This document shows, piece by piece, positions 1-16,218 of a DNA stretch of 64,000 nt (position 1 is the stretch's first letter; every line of letters starts with the position of its first letter). Origin of the DNA: Auanema rhodensis (lineage: Eukaryota; Nematoda; Chromadorea; Rhabditida; Rhabditidae); assembly GCA_964057225.1 (NCBI GenBank), contig OZ059899.1, positions 5,022,001 to 5,086,000 on the forward strand, read 5' to 3'. Under the pieces are notes generated by a model that saw only the letters and a program-made list of their open reading frames with translations, made no database searches and was not told the origin of the DNA. A program made the translations under genes and the position numbers.

Positions 1-2520
1 CTTCGATTATCTGATTGAAACGCACAATATCAGAAACTACTGGTAATCTGAACGTTTGGACTCCATTCAGTATCATTTCTGTCCTAGTTGTCATGTCTTT
101 TTTTCCGTCTCATCTATCATATCAAAGAAAAAGCTTTACCCTTCCCGATTGTTTGCAAAGTCAGCATGTCCGTTTCTAATCTGCTCATGCTCTTTGAACT
201 CCAGGAAATAACTCCTCAATTTCTAATCATAACGTCATCTTTGTGTGTGAATAGGCCTCGAAATCATATCACTAACGTAGCTCTTAATACGAAATCAGAT
301 GCCATCCACTTCTTGAGCCGTCCTTTTCTCATTTCCAGATATTTATTTTTCCAATTCATAGTGCATTGAGCATTGCAGAATAACTTGTTAGTCAGATAAA
401 CTAGCGGGGATTACACACGTCAGTTGTCTGTTTCATTTCACATTCATCTCATGAGCAATTGCTCAATAATCACAAGTAGGACTATGTAACATGAAGAAAA
501 ATTGTTTAATTACCCATAACTTTTCCGGAGTGCTGTACATGTGATCTTTGTTTTTTTTTGTCATTACTCCAAGTCATCTTAATTCTCTCTTCTATAGTGG
601 TATTTGTCTCAATTCTTTCTGCTTAAATTACATTTTACCATTTCTCGAACTCTTTGTTACCGGTGATGTTACACACTCGTTGAATCCCTACATGTTTTTT
701 TCCAATTTCATGTTATCTTATCGCTTATGTTCTGCAAATGCCAGAAACAATTTAACTTATTTTTTCTCACTTACTCTCCATTTATTTTGAGTTTTGCCGC
801 ACGAAGTATAGCTGTGTTTCCCTTCTGTATACTTGTCATGAATTTAATTTGAATTCGTCATTTTTGCTTTTGCAGGTGTTAGAAGAGGTTGTGCTTTGTG
901 TCTATCTTCTTGTTTCATCTATTTTCTTCTTTTTCTGAGCTAGGAAGTTCAATTTTTCATTCCTTTTCCCTATCTCTCCTTCTATGCTTTTGCCTGCTGT
1001 GAAAATCACTTTCTTGTTCTTGAGCTTTAAGCGTAGTCTTCATTCAGCTCTACTTTAACGTCATCTGGATTTAAATTTGTTGCCATCGTCGTTGAGAGCA
1101 GACATGTCGACTCGTTGAAAGCAACTACATGGTTTTGCCTATCTCTACTTCTCTTTCATCCGCCTCCGTCTTTTTCGCTAAAGGCAAATCCATTTCAAGT
1201 ATTCTCGTCTTTATGACTTTTTTTGTTACTCTATTCTATTCTATCGACCTCTATAACTATTTGTTCCTCTGACCTGCATCTGTTGTGCAAGCCTTGTTCC
1301 TAATCACATTTGCTAATTCGACAACATTCGTGAATGTTTGGCATTCTAAAAAAATCGGCTTTGTTGTTAGATCTTACATATATTTTCCTGCACTAATCAC
1401 CTGGTTTTTGGTTCTTATTATTGAAATGTATGCATGTTTCACCACGGGTTCCACCAATAAACTCAACATCATTATTTTCTCGGACTTCCTACTCCATTTT
1501 GAATAGCTGCTAGCTTTTCCTGTTAGTTGGTGATGTTTGATATCAAGGGTTGTAACCATACTTCTACATTTTTCAAAAATAACAGTTCTTTGTTGTTCTT
1601 GGTTACAGCTTCCCTTGCAGCATTCTTGTCTATGGCTTTTTCTCTTTCTTCTTTCCTTACAGCTACATTCTACAAATCCAGATGTTTTCCCGGGATGATT
1701 TCAGGTCTTCGACCGGCTTTCTTCATAAACAAGCCTCTACTGCCTTAGGAATTCAACCGAGTTAATAAAACTTCGTTTAGTAAAAGTTGAACTTTTCTGA
1801 AATAATCACAACTTATTCCAAGAACGCAATCTTTATGTTTCCACTTCCTGTTCCTTCTCTTATTCTTTAGGCCCTTTTAAAGTTTTTTGACCATTGTTCA
1901 ATAGTTGTTTTGAATTTATATCTGTTGTTTTCGGGTCTTCAAACTACATACTACTAATACGAATATACTAAGTTTATTGCCACTTTTGATAATATTGGCT
2001 TTCTGGTCAAATTAGAAGAAACAGCTTTGTTAGTAAGTTTGTAAGTAATATCACAGACAAAATTATGTCTTACTAGAAGTCAATATGTTTCTTCCTTATT
2101 CTTTTGTATTTTTTTTTTTTATTTTCTTAAACTATTGTCTGTCTATTTTCTTGACTTTTCCTTATATTTCTTCCTTATTTCTTTCATTACCTTTTCGTCT
2201 TTTTTAATGGCTACTCATATATTCTTTTGATATATACTCCCTCTCCACCCTCTTCTTTCATCATATATATTTCTTTTGCTTTGACGAATTGTTCAGAATT
2301 CGGAATTTATTCATAACTTGTTCTTTGATGTTGTTTTTCCCTCTGACTGACGTATTTCTGCTTCTTCCCTTTAGTTTTCAGTTTTCTTCATGCTGTTGGT
2401 GAACTTGTCATCGTTTACAACGTTGAACTCTTGTCACTGTCTGATTTGGCCACTTTTCTCATTCCATTGCTTTGCCAAACACTTAACGACTTGATTTTAT
2501 CCTTTACTTAAGATCATCGG
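1..2520. other. T/C-rich stretch, no gene recognised
   Basis: The plus strand is strongly pyrimidine-rich and breaks into short reading frames of at most about 90 codons with no family resemblance and no chain of in-frame splice sites. It could be intergenic, a large intron or the UTR of a gene that continues to the left of the window. I see no RNA gene, transposon end or tandem array here. Confidence 0.4.
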
Positions 2521-3790
2521 ATGGATTCTTGTGTCATTGGCGATGTTTTCCGAGAGACCAGTAATCAAGAGCGAAAAGGACGATTCACGGTGCGTAATCA
2601 TTGAATGATAACTTATCCGATAGTACCTTGATTAAGCATTTTCTATCATACTAATTTAAACTTTATTGAATGTAATCTATATCATATATAATCTGTTTGC
2701 AAATTTTATAATTATTTAAAAAATTTAAATTTTCATGTTTAAGGTTGAAAACTTGAATCATGTTCATTGTGTACTCATCAGTGACAACTGCCAATTGATC
2801 TCAAAAGCAACAGCTTCAACTAGTCGGGATGCATGTGATTATGTGAGTTATTTCCAATTTCTTGTCCAAATTATTATACAAACCTATTTTAAATGTTATT
2901 TTCAACAACTGTTCTCATTTAAATTGAAACATTTAAATTATTCTTTCAATATAAATGTTATATTAACTACTGTATTTCAGCCCTGTGCTAAGTTGACACT
3001 TTTTCCAAAAAATTCTTCACGTGTCAACAGCAAAGATAATTATACTGTTGTTTTAAAAGAGGTATGATCCGAAAATACTGAAAGATTTCATTTTTACTAT
3101 AACAGGCTTGTTTCAATACTGAATCACGTCTTACGGATCCTGAAGATAATGATCTCCTCCCCAATGTTATTATTTGTTTTGTTTCCTTAGAGGATCGTGA
3201 CAAATCATTATATAGAATATCAGAAATTACCAAAAAGGTGCAACTTTTATATTTCATTTACATCAGTTTACTTTTCTTTTTGATCAGATGGAAGCTCATA
3301 GCTGGCGGAGCCGTCTTATACTTGTAGTGTTTCGCCAGAATCCACTGTCTGTTCCTGATGACGATGTCATGTCAGCCATTAGAAGCTTGGCTCGTATGTC
3401 TTCTGTTTATAGTTGCATAGAGACGTCTGGTATTTCAAAGGTTTGTTATTATGTTTACTCTATTGAATACGTAATTATTACTGTGTAATTACCTTCATTT
3501 TGTTTGAAAAATAACAAATTCAAGATGAATTTCATTAAGGTTTTAAATAGAATTTTTAGAAAATCATTCGTCATGCTATCATTATGTCTCTCCTAGCTGC
3601 CCGACCAACAGTAGCTGAGATGAGACAAGTTTCCGATTTTGTAGTTATCGACGATGAATCTGTTAAACGGAAGGAGGAACAACCTAACATACAACCTTTT
3701 CGACCAAGAAAACCGTCTTTGGGTGAACGTATAGATAAATTGGGAGAATTAAAAAAGAATAGACGTAACAAATCGTGCAAAATCCAATAG
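2521..3790 (+). CDS. Uncharacterised 254-aa protein, possible pseudo-small-GTPase (CENP-M-like)
   Basis: Six exons keep frame: 2521-2589, 2744-2842, 2981-3061, 3106-3237, 3288-3440 and 3560-3790. All junctions are phase 0 and GT-AG. The product has no signal peptide or membrane segment. Its centre runs as a hydrophobic strand (NVIICFVSLEDRD), a helix, a second strand (RLILVVF), a helix and then IETSGISK, which sits where Ras-like GTPases carry the ETSA (G5) box. No P-loop and no NKxD motif are visible, so if the fold is right it cannot bind GTP in the usual way. The order of strands and helices, and a following helix ending in LLAARP, recall the kinetochore pseudo-GTPase CENP-M; that is a weak inference from pattern. 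The C-terminus is basic (about residues 215-254). The start is the first ATG of the open frame; an alternative ATG at 2543 lies in another frame. The gene is convergent with the RECQ5 gene. Confidence 0.72.
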
Positions 3791-4017
3791 ATTGCATGTG
3801 TAGGGTTATGTTTCGTATATTCATATAATCAAAATTACTAACACACTTGGAATGTTTCATAGAGACAGAGGTCAACACAAGTTTATATTGTTGTAAATAT
3901 ATTCAAAAATCATTTTTATAATGTACTAACACCTATAGGTTGTTGACCTCACCCTTAGCCAGTCGCAATTATATGATGTTTCGTTTGATTCTGTTTGTAC
4001 CATGACTGCGGGTTGTA

Positions 4018-4023
4018 AATAAA
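4018..4023 (+). terminator. Poly(A) signal of the 2.5-3.8 kb gene
   Basis: A canonical AATAAA lies about 230 nt past the stop at 3790, in AT-rich DNA with no further coding sequence before the convergent RECQ5 gene. Downstream cleavage is inferred. Confidence 0.5.
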
Positions 4024-4211
4024 ATTTCTATAATATTTATTTGTTTTAAATGAAAATTTTCCGGTCGTGAAAAAAATCCGCCGGAATTAACCCGAATTCT
4101 AATTGCCTAATCACTATTGAGAAGAGAGCTTGCAGTTGTGAAGCCGGTAGTTTCAGGAGGTACCCATTGATACACATCACTTGATCGGGTAAGCTTCTTT
4201 ATTTCCGAGAC

Positions 4212-7451
<3,240 letters not shown>

Positions 7452-8179
7452 TCAAAGTACAGTAAATTACCTATAATTTACTATGAAATTAAAAAAGTAA
7501 ATTTCTGGAACAATGAGTACTAGGAGTCTACCACACATCGTCGTTTACATGAAAATGTGATCTCGTGTTCAACGAGCAATCTCGTAATTTCAAGTATTAA
7601 AAAAAATAAATAAAATAAGAGAAACCTTCTGGAACTGATAGTGACATCTTATCAATAAAAGTATTATAATCAGATGTAATACATCCAACTGTAATACGAT
7701 ATAGATGAATAAATGAATAAAAACTTCTAAGTATATTAGTTGAATTCAAGAGTAACTAATTCCAATATATATGAAACAATATCCTATTTTTTTTTAACTT
7801 TTCAGTAGGAACGGCACTCATTATATAATTTATTATAATTTAAAATCTCAAATTATTGAATTTGAATTAATGTTTAGTTTTATTAATTTGAAATCAGTAA
7901 AATGATAATATTTTCTCGTCATAGGAACAAACAAAGGTCCTCTTAAATATTTTAAAAATTAGTCTTTTTCCACTACTGTAATCAAAAGTTTATGAAATTA
8001 TTGATTGATTTTATGCATATTTCATTTTGGGATTGCGTTTCGCAATTTCAGCTTATGGTGATAAATTACAAAAGAGCGGGATCATCCCAGTTTCAATTGA
8101 ATTTTTTGTCGAATTTATAGTCTGGGTTTATCTAAGCTCAAGCGAAGGTTTTAAAGTTAGGTATTCATATGGTATGTAA
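7452..8179. promoter_or_regulatory. Divergent intergenic region between RECQ5 and the 8.2 kb gene
   Basis: About 730 nt separate two divergently transcribed start codons, so both promoters must lie here or share elements. The DNA is AT-rich. A short inverted repeat, CTCGT-gttca-ACGAG, occupies 7561-7575, with a third partial copy close by. No coding potential is seen. Confidence 0.5.
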
Positions 8180-10126
8180 ATGGAGCAGTTCGTCATGGAT
8201 ATTCCTCAAAAGCCTAAACTATATAATAATCAAAATAAATATGCTGTTCTGATGACAAGAACAGCGCCCTATGAATATCTTGTTCATCAAGTATCTTGCG
8301 ATGTTACTGTAGGTGACAAACGGCTTTTATCAACTGATTTGTCCACAGTAGATCTACATGTTATTGTAAGTTTTTTTCAGGTTATTTAAAATATTATTGG
8401 TTTCATTTTGTGATTAGGTATTGGGAGTTTATGAAAGTTTTGAGAGAGCTCATTTCGTGAAAAGAACTATCGAAGGTTGCAATGAAGAACAGAATTTATC
8501 TAATTTGGTGCATGGTAAGAAAAATGAGCTGAGCATTTAAAATATTGTTTTAGATATGTCTGGGATTGTTAACCAACTAAGGTCGGTTTCCGAACAAATT
8601 CAAACACCTAATAAAGTAAACAAGGATATCCATAGTTATCTTAAGAAATTTTAAATTGTAGGATATTATCAATTCACCTTACTCTAATAATTCGTTGGAT
8701 CGAAAGTTTTCTCCCATCGTCCCACAAACACCATTTATCGATAAATCATCTACAACTATTGATACTTCTATGTGTTCTTCAATGTACGCGGGAGCTCAAA
8801 CACCGAATTTAGAATATGTCTACTATGATTTACCAGCTACTAGCACTCCTCAAATCGAAACAATTCCTGGTTTGTTTCTCCTGCCAAAAACTAATTAGAA
8901 TTTGTTCAGTGAAATCGGCTCTGGTAGTTGAGGGAGATGATCATGAACCTCTGAATTACTCTGTGGTATATTTGTATTTTATAATGTTATTTTTTATTAT
9001 ATTTATTTCTTTTAGGTTGAATTAATCGCAGGACTGGCGAAACTATACCATTTACCTTCGAATGTTCATCGAGATAGTTTTTTTGCCAAATTGCTTGCTT
9101 TACTTCTTTTCAAAGGAGAGCAATGTTCGCGTAAGGAAGACAAGGATAAGGTTAAATGATTTTTCTTCTATTCGCTTATATTTGATGTTCATTTAGTGGA
9201 ATTGGTTGATAAAGAACGTCTTTCATTTCTTTCCAACTTCCCATATTCCGGATGAGGCTGAGCATATCCGAGAACATAGAATATCTAGCGCTGTCTTTAA
9301 ATTCTGCCAAACGAAAAAAAAGGTAAAAAAGTAATTATTGAAAGGTACTATGTAAATTTTAGAAAACTGTAAATGGTAAAAAAATCAAGGATAATACTCA
9401 ATTGTTAGCTGATATATTTGACAAGTTATTTATATATATATAGTAGTACATGATATAATTTTATTTAGATTCCATCAGTCAACCGTATCCGATGGTAAAA
9501 ATCCTAAGCTGCGATATCGATCTGTTCCATCTTTCAACTTTACTCCAATAAGTCTAAGAAATAAAAAAGTGGACGAACTGAAGCCATGCAGATTAGAGTC
9601 ACCGGGAAGCATATCATTAGCCTCTATTACTTGCTCAGATATTTTAAGTAAAAGTGTAATTCACTCATCACTCTTTTCTAAAGAACAGGTAATTTCTAAT
9701 GAAATTATTGTAGTAAACTTTGTTTTTAGATTTTGTTGTTAGGGAGAAAAACACAAAAAAGGTTTGGTGTTAAGTCTTACGTTAAGTTTGCTGCTTCTTT
9801 GGCCGAAAAAATTATGGATGCTAAGAGAAGTCGTGTTCTTTCGGACGAAGAGGCATGTTCTAACCAAATTTGTTTTACATATAGAGTAAATTTAGAAGCA
9901 ATTTGTTTATCAATCCACAAGAACCGTGTACAATAAGAATAAGAAATGTGTGGAAAATTTTTCTATATTAGATAGAGAAGTAGAAGTAAACCTAACTTTA
10001 ATATAATAGTATTTTATCAAAAACAATTTCAGGCTTACCTTAGGAAATGAAATTGGAAAGAAAGCTGGAATGCAGAATCATATTGATTACCTAGTTAAGG
10101 ATTTGTTAAATTTTCAATTTACTTAA
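8180..10126 (+). CDS. Uncharacterised protein, about 450-476 aa
   Basis: I do not recognise this protein. Ten exons hold frame: 8180-8365, 8418-8514, 8554-8615, 8662-8869, 8910-8965, 9016-9150, 9197-9322, 9363-9424, 9469-9688 and one starting at 9730. The N-terminal third is globular. A Ser/Thr/Pro-rich linker follows (about residues 115-190), then a helical segment (VVELIAGLAKLYHLPS and FFAKLLALLLFKGE). A lysine-rich stretch around 286-300 (TKKKKTVNGKK) could be a nuclear localisation signal. A conserved-looking C-terminal block ends near KSYVKFAASLAEKIMDAKRS. There is no signal peptide or clear membrane segment. The 3' end is ambiguous: exon 10 reads open to a stop at 9936, but 10044-10126 is a second coding-like piece (NEIGKKAGMQNHIDYLVKD) that can be joined from a weak donor after 9925. 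It is divergent from RECQ5, so a nuclear role is possible but unproven. Confidence 0.7.
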
Positions 10127-10192
10127 ACGTTTTACTTTTGTCAATGTACTATCACTTCATAATTGTAAGGAGTTTGTTTGTTCTTTCCTGTT

Positions 10193-10198
10193 AATAAA
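10193..10198 (+). terminator. Poly(A) signal of the 8.2-10.1 kb gene
   Basis: AATAAA lies 67 nt after the distal stop at 10126. That spacing favours 10044-10126 being part of the mature transcript. Confidence 0.5.
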
Positions 10199-11240
10199 TG
10201 CAAATTTCTCTTCTAACACGAGAATAAATCTCAAACAATTTTTGGTTGAACTCATTATAAATTGAATGGAATAGGGTTATGAAATTAGGGACCAACAGCT
10301 ATTAAATTCTATTCTAGCGCAAATAATTTTTTTTCTTAAATATTTATGTGCCCACATAAGTGTCTCTCACATATTTTCCATACCATTTTATTCCTCCTCA
10401 TAGGTTTTATTATATAGACATTCTGAAGCCAGTAGTAGAATATCAGAAAACTGAACAAGATGCACAATATCATATATCACGAAAAAAAACCAATAAAATG
10501 TTTTAATGGAAACTCATCAAATATCAATTGTTTCTTTTAAACCTCGCTTATCAGATACGTACGAAGAACGACGTTTTTCTCCACAGCAACAAAGAATTTT
10601 AAACCGATATCAGCTTTTTGATTCCAACCGATAGGTTTCAGTAATTTGGTACATAATGAAACCTGGAACCGATTAAAAACGAAAAATACATTTTGGGTGC
10701 AGAAACTTCTTGTTGATGACAGCAGTTGAAGCATTAATTGCAAAGAAATTTCAAAAATACATATTTCAAATACGTAGAATTTTTGGAAAATTGGATAATT
10801 GTAGATGAAGACAAGGTACAATGTAAAGTTATGTTAACGTACTAGTCATGCACAAGTTGGTAGTTTAGTATAAACTTCAAACCAGATTGTATTTTTTTTT
10901 ATAAGGTTTTAGGTAAAAAAGTATGTTATTAATCTGTAAATTATGAAAAGCTTAAGCTTATTCAATTTGATCTCAAAAGTATAAAATATATTTTCAAAAA
11001 TTTAAAGACATTTACTAATAATGAGTGTGTTTTATAAAATTTGTATAAGTGTACTATAATACTGTACGAGTTTAATAAGTACAGTAATATTTCACTACGA
11101 TTTGACAACCTTACGCTATGTTACTGTAACCGCCTCAAAAGAGTTCGAAAAACTTCGCATTTTCACATTAATTTTGAACTTTAATATAATTCTTTATATT
11201 TAAATATGTATAGCTACTTGTTACATTTATATTATATTCG
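10199..11240. other. AT-rich intergenic stretch
   Basis: There is no supported gene. A 94-codon minus-strand reading frame (10821-10537) has no splice context or family resemblance. The segment presumably holds the promoter of the SLC17 gene that follows. Confidence 0.4.
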
Positions 11241-11246
11241 TTTTAG
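11236..11246 (+). promoter_or_regulatory. Putative spliced-leader acceptor of the SLC17 gene
   Basis: A splice acceptor (TATATTCGTTTTAG) with no obvious upstream exon ends 10 nt before the ATG at 11257. This is the arrangement expected of a nematode SL trans-splice site. A 5' UTR intron is the alternative. Confidence 0.5.
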
Positions 11247-11256
11247 CATAGCTTGA

Positions 11257-14200
11257 ATGACAGCTGATAGTCAGAACGAAGAAAATGGGGTGACAGTGGC
11301 TTTCGAGCCTATTCCGTAAGTTGTATTTTTTTCAATTTGCACATAGCAAGGTTATAAAACTGTTTATCTTATTACTCTTTGGTTTTTGAATGCAGTTTGT
11401 TTGTTTCTTGACGTAATTTTATCCAAGGAGTTTAGCAATGATTTACAGTGATGAGAAATGTTAACCTATTCGCGGTTGTTGCAGATAATTTACGATTGTC
11501 TATCAACATTCCTTTTCACATTTCCGTATAGCTGTACATAGTTGAACTAACATAATTTGTGAACTCTTGTGGACACTTCTTGTTCTTTAATAGATGATTC
11601 TAACCCTGTTTTCAATTTACGATGAATGTCAAGTGTAGTACCCATCCTATAAGATCATTTGCATTTTCATCAAAGTTTAGTGATCTTCATGTGGAATTGA
11701 TAATAGCCACTTGTCCTTGATGAATCTAAGTGAACTAGCGCCCCCACTTTATTGTCATCAACTCTATCGTTCACATGTTTGTCTTTAATGTTTTGAGCTC
11801 GTGGTTTAACTTGACATATGATATCCTCAACAAACTTGCTTAGCGAGATTGGATATTCAAATCTTTTTATATTCTATGAGATCTGGTCTCTTTTTACCTT
11901 ACCTGTTACATGTTTACTTTATTTTCTGTGTGTTATTATGATAAAATTAACGACGAAAATCTCAAATATATCTACCTTCTGCCTTCGTTAGTATCGTTGT
12001 CTACACCCTTTGGAATTCAATTATGCGTTTTCATTTGACGAAAGGGCATTCGCTTTCCTATGCACGCTGTGACGTCTCTGCTCTTCCTCTGTTTCTCTCT
12101 ATCTTACGTCTGTGTGTGAAAGAATGAAGCCACGCCTCTGTGTTCAGAGAGTGTGCAAACCAAAAGCTCGTGCCATAAATGTGGGGGAATTCTGTTCTTG
12201 CTTGCTAATGTTCTTCATTTGTATATTCCTTTGTTAATCTTCTTACTTATCGATAATTATGTTTACTTTATTATCTTAAAATGTACTAATGTAGGATTTA
12301 ATTTATACTTTAGATTCTATGTTTATTTTACTGTTTATGTTAAGCTTTTACTATTGTTATTCAAAAGACCGATTTTCCATTTTTTATATCCGCGTAGCGC
12401 TGGCTTATTTGCCATCGAGTTGATTGAAAAATCTCCTGTCTGCCTTTTCTTCTCTAATGCCTAATACGAATTCTTTCGAAACGATCCTCTTCCGATAAAA
12501 TTTACTACTTCGAACAGCTGTTCGATTTTGTGACGTAGAGATTTATCCCACCTTCATGATTTTCATTTCTGATCTATACCTCAGTCATGCCAGATGGTTT
12601 TGGAAACTTGTTACGTAGGTATTTGGGTTCAAAACTTCAGTGTAAATCTTTTAATTAAAGTTTTTAAGTTCTATATCATGTTACCTTAGCTTGCATTAAA
12701 ACAACTTTCAAGATCCGTAGGAAAGTACATTAGATTTTATACACCATGGCTTTCTTTGCACTTTCTCTCCTCATTGTTAATTTCTGCCCGTCTGCCCTAC
12801 ATATATCAACGGAGTCATCGTCCACGGCACAGTGACTGTAATAATTCTGAAAAATGGCGTGACTAATCTAACTTTAACAATATGGCCTTCAGTTTTCTAT
12901 TTTCTGCATTCATTCTCTGGCATATGATGGAATTTTGAAATACCTATAACATTTATTCAGCTCCAGTCTTTGTTATATATATTTTAAAAAACGGTTGCAA
13001 TTTCTTCGTTTAAAACGTTCTGCCGTTTTGTTTCCCTTCGCTTTACATTTCACTGGAATCCCTAGAGTGGTTTACGGACACCCCAAGCTGCTCTGTTGAC
13101 TTTACAAGTGATGTCATATGTAATCTATTCTAAAGTCTGATAGAATATTATCACAATTAGAAACATGCAACTTGGCAGTTGAGCTGTGCTTATTTCCCAA
13201 TTATTGCTTTGGTTCCCCGTTATCATTGTATATGAATTCAGTAAGCGTTATGAATTCGTCTCTTGAACTTTCTGATTTTTGTAGATCGGAAGATCACCTT
13301 TCATAAGATCAGTTGCTCATATTGTAATTTTTGATAGCTATGTCATTTCAATACTTCCAATATTTTTTAAACATAGTAATTGTTTAGGTCTTCGCCACCG
13401 AAGAACACGGGTAACAGTATGGACGCTTCTTCAAAGGGGACTAAGTATCGTGAGTTTGTCTTTGAACATTGAATATAAAACCAAACTATGAGAATAGCTC
13501 GATAAGAAAAGTTGATATCATAGTCATATATGTATATGTATAAATTAGCTTGAAAAAATAGGTGGCCGTTAACTGTGAAAATATCTTAACGTATACCAAA
13601 AGTTCTGATTCATAATCTGAATACGGGGTCGGCATGACCTGCGCGATTTCTACTAGAAAATGCAGTTGTTCAAACATTTTTATCGGAACACGTTTATCAA
13701 CGGGGGAATTTTCTTTGTCGCAACTGATTTTTGATTAATTTTACGCACAAAATATTCTTATCTAAGAAAAGAGAATAGGATTTATTTCGTTTGGTGTAAA
13801 GACAATAATGTTAAAATACAGGAATAAGTACAAGAATGATAATATTGTTGTACTCGTTTACGAATACAAAAGATTATTTTCATCATATTGCAGGATTGAT
13901 ACCATCAACTCGCTTTGCCTTGGCCATAATATGCTTCTTCGGATGTGCTGTAACATATACAATGAGAACAAATTTGTCTCTTGCTATCGTATGCATGGTT
14001 TCGAATAATGATACTTTGGAAGTGTCTGGAAACAGTACTATGATTAACAAATGCGGAAAGGAGGTTTCTAGTCAAAAAGATTCGGTTATTGGAGAATTCG
14101 ATTGGGATCAAAACACTCAGGGAACAGTTCTTGGTGCTTTCTTCTTTGGTTATATTGGAAGTCAAGTGAGAGCAATCTATATTTTTGTAAACATCAAGTA

Positions 14201-15790
14201 TATAATTCTTCAGATTCTTGGTGGAATAATTGCTAGTAGATTTGGTGGAAAACGTATCATTTTTGCATGCATTTTGGGATCTTCCTTATTCACATTATTG
14301 AGCCCTGTCGCTGCCAGAACTGATGCTTATGTCTTAGTAGTTCTTCGTGCAGCTATTGGTTTTCTCCAGGTTGACTTGTGCTCTTGTTGTTATCATTAGT
14401 TCTGTTTTTCAGGGTGCAACTTTCCCAGCTATGCACACCATGTGGTCAGTTTGGGGACCTCCACTAGAACTTTCTGTTTTAACTGGAGTTACTTATGCAG
14501 GTAAAATATTATATATTTTTTTGAGTTAATTATCTCGTTTCAGGATCTCAAGTTGGTAATGTTATTGTTTTGCCTTTGGCTGGATACTTGTGTCAAAATG
14601 GATTTGATGGCGGCTGGCCTAGCATATTTTACGTTCTTGGTATATAAAAAAATTTTTTTTGGGATTTCTAAAACTATACTGCAGGCTTAACTGGATTGGT
14701 ATGGTGTGCTGCTTGGGCTTATATGGTGTCTGATCGTCCATCTAATCATCCTCGTATCTCAAGTGAAGAAAAGAACTACATTATTCAAGCTGTTGAAGCC
14801 AGTACCGGAAAAGAAAACGATAAAGTACTCTTGTACCGTAACTTTTTGCTAAATCTAGATTTCAGCCACCTGTAATACCTTGGAAGAGCATTTTCACCAG
14901 CCGTGCAGTTTGGGCTTGTTGGATTGGTCATTTTGCTGGAGATTGGGGAGCTTACACAATGATGGTGGCTATGCCAAGTTTCTTGAAGGACGTACTACAA
15001 CTTGATCTTTCTGCAGTATGTTATTTTTTTAAAAACATTAATATATTTGTTTTACAGTTGGGAATGCTTTCTGCTGTTCCATACATTGCCTATTTTCTTG
15101 CTATTAATGTTGGTGGTATTCTGGCTGATACAATTCGTTCCAAGGGAATTCTCGGAACTTTGAATACTCGTCGTGCTGCCATGCTTATAGGTAATATGAA
15201 AGCGATAAACAATCGTATAATGAAGTATTTTTCAGCTCTTGTTGGTCAAGCCCTTTTCCTTGTTCTTTCCAGTTATTGCGGATGTGGCCAAGAGGTAAAA
15301 ATAAATATTGTTGTTGATATCAATATATCATCTCATTTAGATTCTTGTTATTGTTTTCTTGACTCTCGGAATGGCCATTTCTGGACTTCAATATTCTGGT
15401 TTTGTTGTCAATTATCTTGATATTGCTCCAATTTATTCTGGAACTATCATGGGTATTGGAAACACAATTTCTTGCCTTGCTGGAGTAATTACTCCTAAAG
15501 TTACAGCTATGGTTGTTCAACAGGTATATTTAAACTATAATTGCGTTCACGTTTATTTATTTTTGTTCAGAAAACTCAAGAGGAGTGGCAGATGGTGATG
15601 TTGATCACAGCCGGTATTTTAACTGCTGGGTCTACACTATTCTGGTAAGTTGACTCATGTACTTTTTAAAGTTTGATCTGATGGTTTTAGTGTTATGGCT
15701 AGTGGAGAGGTACAAATGTGGGCTAAGAACAAGTCATCCGATCCTAGCGAAGGAATTCCTTTGAAAGAAAAAGAAGCTATCGATGCTTAA
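11257..15790 (+). CDS. SLC17-family organic anion/phosphate transporter (MFS)
   Basis: Multi-pass transporter of the SLC17 group (sialin, VGLUT, Na/phosphate cotransporters), expected in a vesicular, lysosomal or plasma membrane. Thirteen exons join to 523 aa: 11257-11315, 13388-13449, 13894-14165, 14214-14369, 14413-14500, 14544-14639, 14685-14824, 14866-15015, 15058-15190, 15236-15294, 15341-15523, 15571-15644, 15691-15790. The order of segments is typical of the family. The first helix carries the conserved arginine ([16 protein letters not shown]). Next comes a luminal loop with N-glycosylation sequons, then [19 protein letters not shown], the A-motif-like GGKR, the TFPAMHTMW segment, the central cytoplasmic loop (about 255-300), [18 protein letters not shown], and the late helices with NYLDIAP and [13 protein letters not shown]. 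The C-terminus ([11 protein letters not shown]) is also typical. I cannot tell which substrate class it belongs to. The first intron is 2.07 kb; most others are about 40-50 nt. Confidence 0.93.
11316..13387 (+). other. First intron of the SLC17 gene (2.1 kb)
   Basis: A long first intron separates the 20-codon first coding exon from the rest. It contains no supported exon. A 103-codon frame at 12153-12464 is T-rich and unspliced. Placement near the start suggests it may hold enhancers, which I cannot identify. Confidence 0.6.
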
Positions 15791-16218
15791 AGGTGCAATA
15801 ATATGTTGATTTTTCTATTCAATATACTCCCCTTTTACTTTCTCTTGTTCTATTTTATCGAAATGTCACCTATCTTCAAAAATAGCGCAATCTTTTTAGA
15901 TTATTCTTGTTCTTTAGGTTCTCTTCACATAGTTTTCTGAATTTACCCATTTTTAGCATTCCTTTTGAACTACCACTTTCATTTTCAAGATTTATGCTTT
16001 AGGTTATTTAATAACTTGTTATCAGCGGTTTACGAAAATTTGTTGGTATTTATGGTAGAAAACTAGATTGTTTTTGAAAACCGTTGATATGTTTGTCTGC
16101 TCAGAAAAAGATGAAAAACGTTTTTAAAATATTTAGATTATAAAAACTTTTCTTCAAGAAGCAAACATAAAATGAATCACCAAACTCCTTTTTTGCTTAA
16201 CTTTCTACCAAGATCTCA

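Noticed and set aside
10537-10821. 94-codon minus-strand frame between two plus-strand genes
   Set aside because: No splice sites, no family match, and AT-rich flanks; the length is within chance for this composition.
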